NCBI GenBank assembly: GCA_051650305.1
Contig: JBOFIT010000257.1
Span: forward strand, 1 to 5,168
Direction: 5' to 3'
DNA from: JBOFDK01 sp051650305
GTDB lineage: Bacteria > Bacillota > Clostridia > Lachnospirales > Cellulosilyticaceae
DNA: 5,168 nucleotides
A program made the translations under genes and the position numbers. Of the stretch, positions 1 to 4,914 are shown piece after piece. Position 1 is the first letter of the stretch; each line of letters starts with the position of its first letter. The notes beneath the pieces are model-generated. The model saw nothing but the letters and a program-made list of their open reading frames with translations. It searched no databases and was not told where the DNA came from.

Positions 1-92
1 CATCCTTTCTCTACTTCTTTCACAACTTGTACACCCTCTACTTCTTCTTCACTTTTAGCTTTTGTTTTTGGATTATAAATTATTTTTCCCAT
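1..92 (-). CDS. N-terminal fragment of unrecognised Lys/Glu-rich protein (runs off left edge)
   Basis: An open frame starts with ATG at 92-90 and stays open for 30 codons to the window edge; the next codon begins TG and its third base lies outside, so it could be Trp, Cys or a TGA stop. The start is well supported: on the minus strand AAGGAG lies about 7 bases upstream of the ATG (GGAAGGAGCTATACA-ATG). The peptide begins MGKIIYNPKTKAKSEEEVEG and continues with Val, Lys and Glu, so it is highly charged, has no signal peptide or membrane segment, and looks soluble. I do not recognise a family from this much sequence. It is transcribed divergently from yyaC. The ribosome binding site and the coding-like composition make a real gene likely; whether it is a full-length protein or a peptide of about 30 residues cannot be decided here. 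Confidence 0.6.
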   Translation of the reverse strand, partial: MGKIIYNPKTKAKSEEEVEGVQVVKEVEKG

Positions 93-201
93 TGTATAGC
101 TCCTTCCATTTTTATCCATATCCAAGAGCATACTATATCTTCTATGCAGTTTTTAATCTTTCTTGTCGAGCTTGTCTATTTTTTTATCTTGGTATTTTTA
201 C

Positions 202-218
202 AGATAAAAACTTTATCT
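202..218. repeat. Short inverted repeat AGATAAA-AAC-TTTATCT
   Basis: A perfect 7-bp inverted repeat with a 3-base centre lies in the yyaC/left-edge intergenic region. It is AT-only apart from one G:C pair per arm and is followed by no T-run on the plus strand. It could be a weak operator or chance in AT-rich DNA; the symmetry itself is certain, its function is not. Confidence 0.3.
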
Positions 219-257
219 ACCAAAAAACGCGCATAGAATAATTTATTTAAAAACCAT

Positions 258-288
258 AAATAATTTTATTTCTTTTTGGGAAATACTA
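258..288 (+). promoter_or_regulatory. Possible forespore-sigma (SigG/SigF-like) promoter of yyaC
   Basis: AATACTA at 282-288 matches the SigG-type -10 (CATACTA) in 6 of 7 positions. AAATA at 258-262 resembles the G-H-A-T-R -35 element in 4 of 5 positions, but the spacer is 19, one or two bases longer than usual. A transcript would start near 295, giving a leader of about 15 bases that carries the GGTGAT ribosome binding site. The idea fits the sporulation role of the YyaC family, but the -35 is weak and AT-rich DNA gives such matches easily. Confidence 0.28.
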
Positions 289-309
289 ATCGTTGAAAGT
301 GGTGATAAT

Positions 310-897
310 ATGTCTACAGCTTATGATACCAAAATTGACTCGGTATATATTTCTCTCAATGACCCTAAGCATTTTAATATTTTCACCAATACTTTATATG
401 ACTACTTTTCACAACTACTACCACATCACGAGCACAAACTAGTTATCATCTGTATTGGTACTGATCGAGCAACTGGCGATAGCCTAGGCCCTCTAGTCGG
501 CTATAAGCTCTCTGATATGCATTTTAAAAACGTAACTGTTCTAGGCACCCTAGATACACCTGTCCACGCGAAAAACTTAGCGGAAACCGTTGCCTCTGTC
601 AAAGAGCTTCACCCTTCTGCTCTTATATTAGCCATCGACGCCTGTCTGGGTTCTATGGATAATGTAGGCTCTATTCGTATCGGATCTGGTGGCATTAAAC
701 CCGGTGCTGGTGTCAAAAAAGATTTGCCTGCTATTGGTGACTTCCACATCACAGGCATCGTTAACTTCAGTAGCCTCATGAATATGGTAGTCCTTCAAAA
801 CACCAGACTTGCTACGGTTATGCATATGGCCGATGCCATTGCCTCTAGCCTTCGCTATACACTATGGAAATACTATAAAAATAATGATGAACTATAA
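310..897 (+). CDS. yyaC: YyaC-family spore protease-like protein (DUF1256)
   Basis: The 195-residue protein matches the YyaC/DUF1256 family of endospore formers, which is related in sequence to the germination protease GPR that degrades small acid-soluble spore proteins. The family hallmarks are present: IGTDRATGDSLGP at residues 49-61 with Asp52 and Asp57, LDTPVHA at 81-87, AIDACLG at 108-114 with Asp110, and the Gly-rich KPGAGVKKDLPAIGDFHITG segment at 130-149. The Asp residues correspond to the type of acidic residues thought to act in GPR-like peptidases; that YyaC itself is a protease is inferred from homology. The protein is soluble with no signal peptide, and the length is close to that of Bacillus YyaC (about 205). 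The ATG is preceded by GGTGAT at 301-306, complementary to the end of 16S rRNA. It is a single gene, converging with the membrane protein gene downstream. Expression in the forespore is expected for the family. Confidence 0.93.
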   Translation: MSTAYDTKIDSVYISLNDPKHFNIFTNTLYDYFSQLLPHHEHKLVIICIGTDRATGDSLGPLVGYKLSDMHFKNVTVLGTLDTPVHAKNLAETVASVKELHPSALILAIDACLGSMDNVGSIRIGSGGIKPGAGVKKDLPAIGDFHITGIVNFSSLMNMVVLQNTRLATVMHMADAIASSLRYTLWKYYKNNDEL

Positions 898-929
898 AAA
901 AATAGCATCTAGCTTACGCTAGATGCTAT
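896..929 (-). terminator. Intrinsic terminator of the 203-residue membrane protein gene
   Basis: ATAGCATCTAGC (902-913) pairs perfectly with GCTAGATGCTAT (918-929) around a 4-base loop, a 12-bp stem. On the minus strand the stem is followed by seven T (complement of A at 896-902). The TAG stop of the minus-strand gene (928-926) lies inside the stem, and the yyaC TAA (895-897) touches the T-run. On the plus strand no T-run follows the stem, so it should work poorly as a yyaC terminator. Confidence 0.88.
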
Positions 930-1537
930 GCATTACAATGATCCGTTAATTTCTTTATAACCCCTATATAAATTACGATACTAAGTGCTATAAGCAATAC
1001 ATTAATAATCATTTCTACTATTAAAGTACTTTTGATTAGGTTATACAGTACCATACATACAATCGGTGCCGTAAAGTACAGAATGATAAATAACGCCCAA
1101 AACCACATGAGTCCTGCTACCATCAGGATTTTTTTTGATTGACTTGTACTACTTGCACTTACTAGTACAAGGTATGTAATACCCAATGCAATAATGGGAA
1201 TAGCCATTCCTGTCGTTTGTAAAAAGATAAAGCCACTTATTGAAAAACATATCAAAAACATAAGTACCTTATAAAGAACGGTTTTACTAGGTGTCTTTAT
1301 AAGTTGTTCTTCCTTTAAAAGTATTTTTATAAAGCTATAAATAGCATAGCAACTCATAACCACAAGGTTTATGCCTAACCATAAAAATAAACTACCATTG
1401 AGTACTACAGGTGGTACATATGCAGCAAGCATCTCCACTCCAAACCCTAAAAACAATGCAAAAATTAGGATTGAAATGCCTTGGAATATGTATGTCTTTT
1501 TCCCCTGTCTTAATTCTGCTTTTAATTCTTCTAACAT
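926..1537 (-). CDS. Multi-pass membrane protein of unknown function
   Basis: The gene encodes 203 residues. The N-terminus (1-16) is charged and cytoplasmic-looking (MLEELKAELRQGKK), followed by about six hydrophobic segments: roughly residues 17-40, 46-71, 87-106, 108-127, 136-166 (one long or two short helices) and 171-194. The loops are short, with basic stretches near 72-90 (KILLKEEQLIKTPSK) and 132-137, and the tail is KKLTDHCNA. I see no conserved catalytic or transporter motif and do not recognise a family; membrane location is the only firm statement. The start is supported by AAGGAG followed five bases later by ATG, and by an extended -10 promoter about 30 bases upstream. It forms a single-gene unit with its own promoter and terminator, lying between yyaC (convergent) and the niaR-permease operon (same strand, but separated by a terminator). 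Confidence 0.85.
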   Translation of the reverse strand: MLEELKAELRQGKKTYIFQGISILIFALFLGFGVEMLAAYVPPVVLNGSLFLWLGINLVVMSCYAIYSFIKILLKEEQLIKTPSKTVLYKVLMFLICFSISGFIFLQTTGMAIPIIALGITYLVLVSASSTSQSKKILMVAGLMWFWALFIILYFTAPIVCMVLYNLIKSTLIVEMIINVLLIALSIVIYIGVIKKLTDHCNA

Positions 1538-1568
1538 AGCCTCTCCTTTTTCTTCTGAATTTTACTTT

Positions 1569-1577
1569 ATTATACCA
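1569..1577 (-). promoter_or_regulatory. Extended -10 promoter of the 203-residue membrane protein gene
   Basis: On the minus strand TGGTATAAT is a perfect TATAAT (1574-1569) with the TG dinucleotide of an extended -10. No good TTGACA is present 16-18 bases upstream, which is common for extended -10 promoters. Transcription would start near 1562, leaving a leader of about 25 bases that contains the ribosome binding site. Confidence 0.65.
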
Positions 1578-1613
1578 TATTATTTAAAAATCAGTTGTAA
1601 AATTCGCCCAAAT

Positions 1614-1644
1614 AAAAACGTAGCAGTATGTCTGCTACGTTTTT
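1614..1644 (-). terminator. Intrinsic terminator of the niaR-permease operon (symmetrical)
   Basis: CGTAGCAG (1619-1626) pairs with CTGCTACG (1632-1639) around the loop TATGT, and the stem is extended by A1614-1618 against T1640-1644. It begins five bases after the permease stop codon on the minus strand and is followed there by TTTTTATTT. The structure is symmetrical and would also act on the plus strand, although no plus-strand gene ends here. Confidence 0.9.
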
Positions 1645-1648
1645 GTTG

Positions 1649-2740
1649 TTATAACTCTAAAGTTAGGTCACCTTCTTTAATCCATCCCTTTTTTCGTAAA
1701 AGCTGTGCGACACCACATGTAATAAGTGCTGGCAAGATAAAATGCAGTAATAAAATCCCGCCCATTACCATCACAGGAGATGCCACACCTTTCATCGTTT
1801 CCCAAGTAAGGAGTGGACCTACAAGCCCAGCTGTCCCCATCCCTGAACCTGCCGCTACATTCTCTAGTCTAAATACCATCGTTGCCAATGGCCCTGTAAT
1901 AGCACTTGCTACAATAGGTGGTATCCAAATCTTCGGATTACGTATAATATTTGGCATCTGCAACATGGATGTACCTAATCCCTGTGCAAGCAAGCCATTT
2001 AATTTATTCTCTCTATAACTCATCACTGCAAAGCCTACCATCTGTGCCGCACATCCAGCTGTTGCCGCCCCAGCTGCAATACCTGATAACCCTAATATCA
2101 AACCAATAGCTGCCGAACTAATAGGTAACGTTAAGAAAATTCCCATCAAGACAGAAATCACGATGCCCATAAGTAATGGTTGTAATTCAGTAGCATATTG
2201 AATCGTCTCACCTAATAAAGTCGTGCATGATGCAATAGGTGGCCCCATAACGATTCCTACTAAGCTTCCTGCACAGATCGTTACAGCAGGTGTAAGCAGT
2301 ATGTCTAACTTGGTTTTACCTGCCACTAGCATACCTACTTCCAAGCCAATTACCGTAGCTAAGAATGCACTTAGTGGATCTCCAGGCCCGCTGAGTAAGA
2401 TACTGCCCTCTTGAATAAGCTTTCCTGTCATAAGCTGTACTGCATAAGCACCTATCATCCCATTAATAGCACTTGCATAAAGTACAAGCTTAGGTGCACC
2501 TAGACTATGTGCTGTCCCTATAGCTATACCTACTCCTGTCAGCACACTAGCTATTTGGCCTACCTGAATAAGTAGCATCCCTATCGTTGTATCACCTATA
2601 AATCCACCTATTTGCTTTAAAATAAGTCCGATAATCAAAGTACAGAATAACCCTGATGCCATCCCACCTAGCCCTTTAATAAGATAGCGATCCACAAGCT
2701 TACTCACCCATTCATACTGTCTTTTAGCAGCTATTTCCAT
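1649..2740 (-). CDS. PfoR / PTS_EIIC_2-family membrane permease, possibly a niacin-related transporter
   Basis: The 363-residue, very hydrophobic protein belongs to the PTS_EIIC_2 (PfoR-like, COG3641) group; family-type segments are GPGDPLSAFLATVIGLEVGM at 118-137, MGPPIA at 165-170 and IRNPKIWIPPIVASAITGPL at 266-285. About nine or ten membrane helices are visible, with a short cytoplasmic N-terminus (MEIAAKRQYEWVSKLVDRYL) and a charged C-terminus. No EIIA or EIIB phosphotransfer domain is fused to it or encoded nearby, so a classical sugar PTS role is doubtful. PfoR was named as a presumed regulator of perfringolysin O in Clostridium perfringens, but the fold points to transport. The ATG is preceded by GAGGGG. 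The gene follows niaR by 72 bases with no terminator between, and a NiaR-like box overlaps its presumed -35. I infer niacin-responsive expression and a possible role in uptake of niacin or a related NAD precursor; the family call is firm, the substrate is a hypothesis. Confidence 0.88.
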   Translation of the reverse strand: MEIAAKRQYEWVSKLVDRYLIKGLGGMASGLFCTLIIGLILKQIGGFIGDTTIGMLLIQVGQIASVLTGVGIAIGTAHSLGAPKLVLYASAINGMIGAYAVQLMTGKLIQEGSILLSGPGDPLSAFLATVIGLEVGMLVAGKTKLDILLTPAVTICAGSLVGIVMGPPIASCTTLLGETIQYATELQPLLMGIVISVLMGIFLTLPISSAAIGLILGLSGIAAGAATAGCAAQMVGFAVMSYRENKLNGLLAQGLGTSMLQMPNIIRNPKIWIPPIVASAITGPLATMVFRLENVAAGSGMGTAGLVGPLLTWETMKGVASPVMVMGGILLLHFILPALITCGVAQLLRKKGWIKEGDLTLEL

Positions 2741-2772
2741 ATACTTCCCCTCATTTCTAAACTTTAATACAT

Positions 2773-2804
2773 TTTATAATTGAGGTTATCGTATCATATG
2801 TCAA
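2773..2804 (-). promoter_or_regulatory. Candidate promoter of the EIIC-like permease
   Basis: On the minus strand a perfect TTGACA (2804-2799) is followed by TATAAA (2778-2773), but the spacer is 20, longer than the usual 16-18. No other -10 at a better distance is convincing. Transcription would start near 2766, giving a leader of about 26 bases. The TTGACA may instead simply be a half-site of the overlapping operator, in which case the permease would depend mainly on the niaR promoter. Confidence 0.45.
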
Positions 2805-2815
2805 GACACCTGTCA
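2799..2815. promoter_or_regulatory. Candidate NiaR operator between niaR and the permease gene
   Basis: The minus strand reads TGACAGGTGTCTTGACA: three alternating half-sites, GACA-gg-TGTC-tt-GACA, forming two overlapping inverted repeats with 2-base centres. It starts in the TGA stop codon of niaR (2815-2813) and ends in the TTGACA hexamer ahead of the permease. A shorter copy lies at the niaR promoter. NiaR of Firmicutes is known to bind operators upstream of NAD-related genes; to my recollection the Firmicute sites contain ACAGGTGTC-like words, but I cannot check this here. Confidence 0.6.
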
Positions 2816-3328
2816 ATCAATCAAGTAGCCTTTTTCGCGTAGTTCCTCTTCAATGTGATCAAGCTCTTCTTCTGTAGTTGCCTCCACCGTATGCATATGC
2901 ACACCATCAGTCAGAAGTGACAGTGGTACCGCCTTCATTGTATTCACCTTTTGCACAAAGCTTTTAACATCCCTACGATTTTTCAGCATCAAATCTCCTG
3001 TCAAATCACCATATATCCCATGATTCACGATGACATTTCTTACACGGCCTCCATTGTCTACCATGGTATGAAGTTCATCTTCTAACTGCTCCAACTTATG
3101 TTTCACTAAAAATACGCGACTTGCCATCTGCCCCGCTTCTTGATTAAGTATATAACCTCTAGCTGTAGCCAATACATCAAAACCTTCCGCACGAAGTAAC
3201 GCCACATCTTGTACAACGACCTGTCTACTAATGCCAAAAGCTTTGCCTAACCCACCCCCACTTAAAGGTTTCGTTGCTTCTTTAAGCATGCGAATCATCT
3301 CTTGACGACGTGCTTGTCCATCTAGCAT
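2813..3328 (-). CDS. niaR: NiaR, niacin-responsive transcriptional repressor of NAD metabolism
   Basis: This is the NiaR (YrxA) family: an N-terminal HTH_11-type winged helix (residues about 6-60; LGKAFGISRQVVVQDVALLR is the recognition region) and a C-terminal 3H ligand-binding domain (about 72-168). Residues that may bind metal in the 3H domain are present: His77 and Glu85, then His144 and His146 in DGVHMHTVEA; His103 lies in VNHGIYGDL. The spacing agrees with the nickel site I recall for Thermotoga NiaR. The family represses NAD synthesis, salvage or uptake genes when niacin is available. I choose the ATG at 3328-3326 (171 residues), because AGGAG lies eight bases upstream. The longer frame starting at 3379 would begin upstream of the predicted transcription start, inside the promoter. 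The gene leads an operon with the EIIC-like permease and is divergent from uraA. A partial operator copy over its own -35 suggests autoregulation. Confidence 0.94.
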   Translation of the reverse strand: MLDGQARRQEMIRMLKEATKPLSGGGLGKAFGISRQVVVQDVALLRAEGFDVLATARGYILNQEAGQMASRVFLVKHKLEQLEDELHTMVDNGGRVRNVIVNHGIYGDLTGDLMLKNRRDVKSFVQKVNTMKAVPLSLLTDGVHMHTVEATTEEELDHIEEELREKGYLID

Positions 3329-3357
3329 CTTATCCACTCCTCTCGTATTTACTAGTG

Positions 3358-3386
3358 AGTATACCATATCACTATGCACCTGTCAT
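3358..3386 (-). promoter_or_regulatory. niaR promoter
   Basis: On the minus strand ATGACA (3386-3381, 5 of 6 to TTGACA) and TATACT (3363-3358, 5 of 6 to TATAAT) are separated by exactly 17 bases, and the -10 carries the TG extension (TGGTATACT). Transcription would start near 3351, about 23 bases before the chosen niaR ATG. This supports the shorter start. Confidence 0.75.
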
Positions 3387-3389
3387 GTC
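3377..3389. promoter_or_regulatory. Candidate NiaR box overlapping the niaR -35
   Basis: The minus strand reads GACATGACAGGTG, sharing the 9-base core TGACAGGTG with the box at 2799-2815. The second arm is degenerate (GACA-gg-TGCA instead of TGTC), so it would be a weaker or half site. Its position over the -35 is typical of a repressor site and suggests negative autoregulation of niaR. Confidence 0.45.
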
Positions 3390-3550
3390 TCCTGAAAATA
3401 CATTTTATCCACTTTCTCCTATAAGTTCTATTTATGCTCTTTCTAATATTGATTCACAAAAATTATATACCTCTCCATCATATTGCATGTTATATATGTT
3501 TATACTAATCTATTCTAAGTAATAAAATTTTATATTAAGGAGATACCCTT
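3390..3550 (+). promoter_or_regulatory. uraA upstream region with AT palindrome and ribosome binding site
   Basis: This is the niaR/uraA divergent region. The uraA ribosome binding site is AAGGAG at 3537-3542, eight bases before the ATG. Just upstream is a perfect 12-bp palindrome, ATAAAATTTTAT (3522-3533). Possible -10 elements are TATACT (3501-3506) and TATTCT (3511-3516), but neither has a convincing -35; TTGCAT at 3483-3488 is at the wrong distance from both. I see no PyrR attenuator (no antiterminator/terminator pair before the ATG) and no riboswitch. Confidence 0.45.
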
Positions 3551-4846
3551 ATGTCCAAAAGTAACGTTTCCTCTCTTTCTCAAGTCATCGGTGTTGAAGA
3601 AAAGTTGCCTTTTAGTAAAGCTTTTCCGCTCAGTCTCCAACACCTCTTCGCCATGTTTGGCGCCTCCGTTCTCGTTCCTATTTTATTTCAAGTAGATCCG
3701 GCTACCGTCCTCTTCTTTAACGGTATCGGTACACTCCTCTATGCTTTCATTACTAAAGGAAAAATTCCAGCCTTTTTAGGTTCAAGTTTTGCTTATTTAG
3801 CTCCTGTATTATTATTGCTTGGCAAAAACTTTACTTTTCAGGAAGTCCAAGGTGGATTTGTTATTTCTGGTCTTTTGTTCATAGCTATCGCTCTTATTAT
3901 TGGTTATACAGGTATTGGCTGGGTCAATAAACTCTTCCCTCCTGCAGCAATGGGGGCTATTGTTACGATTATCGGCTTAGAACTTGCCCCTACCGCTGCT
4001 GATATGGCAGGTTTTGCAGTAGGACTCGCTAATAATCCCGAGAAAATGAATTTGGATTGGGTTATTGTTTCAATGATTACTTTAGCTACCGTAATCCTTG
4101 CCAATGTCCTCCTAAGAGGTTTTTTAAAGATTATTCCTATTCTAATCGGTGTTATCATCGGCTACCTTTCAGCATGTTTCATGGGGCTTGTTAGTTTATC
4201 AGAAGTTTCAACCGCAAGTATACTCGCTCTCCCACAAATTCATCTGGCACATTTTAACCTAGATGCTACTTTAATGATTATCCCTGCAACCTTTGTCGTT
4301 GTTGCTGAACATATTGGTCACCTCAAAGTAACCAGCAGTATCGTGGGCATGGACTTAACGAAGGATCCTGGACTTCATCGTTCCCTACTAGGTGATGGCA
4401 TTTCCACAACTTTATCTGGCCTTTTGGGCTCTGTACCAACTACTACATATGGTGAAAACATTGGTGTCATGGCACTTACAAAGGTCTATAGTACCTCTGT
4501 TATTTTAGGTGCAGGCCTACTTTCTATCCTTCTTGGTTTTTCTGGCACCTTATCTGCACTTATTCGAAGCATTCCCACTCCAGTTATTGGTGGAATCAGT
4601 CTCCTTCTCTTCGGTAGTATTGCTGTATCGGGCTTGCGTACCTTCATTGAAGAAAAAGTAGATTTCTCCAAGTCTCGAAATCTTATCCTTTCTGGCGTTA
4701 CTTTTATGGTAGGTCTTAGCAATATGAAACTCACATTAGGTACCTTCGAACTTAAGGGCATGGGACTTGCGACAATGGTTGCTATGGGCCTCAGCCTCCT
4801 CTTTATCATCTTTGACAAGCTCCACCTTATGAATGAAGAGAGTTAA
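3551..4846 (+). CDS. uraA: UraA, uracil:proton symporter (NCS2 family)
   Basis: The 431-residue inner-membrane permease imports uracil with protons for pyrimidine salvage. It is very similar to E. coli UraA, of which it has the usual length (about 429). NCS2 signatures are clear: LSLQHLFAMFGASVLVP at 27-43, AFLGSSFAYLAP at 74-85, VVAEHIGHLKVTSSIV at 250-265, the DPGLHRSLLGDGISTTLSG stretch at 272-290 and PTTTYGENIGVMALTKVYS at 296-314. The residues that bind uracil and couple protons in E. coli UraA (Glu241, His245, Glu290) correspond to Glu253, His257 and Glu302 with identical spacing. This specificity signature favours uracil over xanthine or urate. AAGGAG eight bases before the ATG fixes the start. 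The gene stands alone, divergent from niaR and ended by a strong terminator; no pyr genes are adjacent, and no PyrR-type leader is visible. Confidence 0.95.
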   Translation: MSKSNVSSLSQVIGVEEKLPFSKAFPLSLQHLFAMFGASVLVPILFQVDPATVLFFNGIGTLLYAFITKGKIPAFLGSSFAYLAPVLLLLGKNFTFQEVQGGFVISGLLFIAIALIIGYTGIGWVNKLFPPAAMGAIVTIIGLELAPTAADMAGFAVGLANNPEKMNLDWVIVSMITLATVILANVLLRGFLKIIPILIGVIIGYLSACFMGLVSLSEVSTASILALPQIHLAHFNLDATLMIIPATFVVVAEHIGHLKVTSSIVGMDLTKDPGLHRSLLGDGISTTLSGLLGSVPTTTYGENIGVMALTKVYSTSVILGAGLLSILLGFSGTLSALIRSIPTPVIGGISLLLFGSIAVSGLRTFIEEKVDFSKSRNLILSGVTFMVGLSNMKLTLGTFELKGMGLATMVAMGLSLLFIIFDKLHLMNEES

Positions 4847-4875
4847 CACGCAGTGTATAAACATTTTCTCCACAC

Positions 4876-4905
4876 AAAAAAGCGACTCACTGGGAGTCGC
4901 TTTTT
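4876..4905. terminator. Bidirectional terminator between uraA and pgi
   Basis: GCGACTC (4882-4888) pairs with GAGTCGC (4894-4900) around the loop ACTGG; A4876-4881 and T4901-4905 flank the stem symmetrically. It lies 30 bases after the uraA stop and 10 bases beyond the pgi stop on the other strand, so it should end both convergent transcripts. Confidence 0.9.
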
Positions 4906-4914
4906 ACTACTCAT

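Larger units (their letters stand above)
93..309. other. Divergent intergenic region between the left-edge gene and yyaC
   Basis: This AT-rich stretch of 217 bases lies between two divergently transcribed genes and should hold both promoters. For the left-edge gene the best -10 I see is TATAGT on the minus strand (137-132), about 40 bases before its ATG, but there is no good -35 at the right distance. A possible sporulation-type promoter for yyaC is listed separately. A Phe/Leu/Ile-rich plus-strand reading frame crosses part of the region, but it starts at TTG without a ribosome binding site and overlaps the left-edge gene, so I do not call it. Confidence 0.5.

Noticed and set aside
27..236. 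Plus-strand 69-codon Phe/Ile-rich frame
   Set aside because: TTG start without a ribosome binding site, low-complexity composition expected from AT-rich DNA, and overlap with the better supported minus-strand gene at 1-92.
556..565. ACACCTGTCC, similar to the NiaR-like box, inside yyaC
   Set aside because: It lies within conserved codons (Asp-Thr-Pro-Val-His) far from a promoter and lacks the second half-site, so it is best taken as chance.
628..825. 65-codon minus-strand frame inside yyaC
   Set aside because: Shadow frame on the opposite strand of a clearly conserved gene.
1371..2018. 215-codon plus-strand frame
   Set aside because: It is antisense to the membrane protein and permease genes, runs through a terminator and a promoter, has no ribosome binding site, and encodes nothing recognisable.
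3310..3522. 70-codon plus-strand frame over the niaR start region
   Set aside because: Antisense to the niaR N-terminus and its promoter; no ribosome binding site or family similarity.
3390..3550. Riboswitch or PyrR attenuator before uraA
   Set aside because: No terminator hairpin with a T-run, no competing antiterminator and no recognisable aptamer core lie in the region.
3904..4818. Minus-strand frames opposite uraA (84 and 110 codons)
   Set aside because: Shadows of the conserved uraA coding sequence, without ribosome binding sites or recognisable products.
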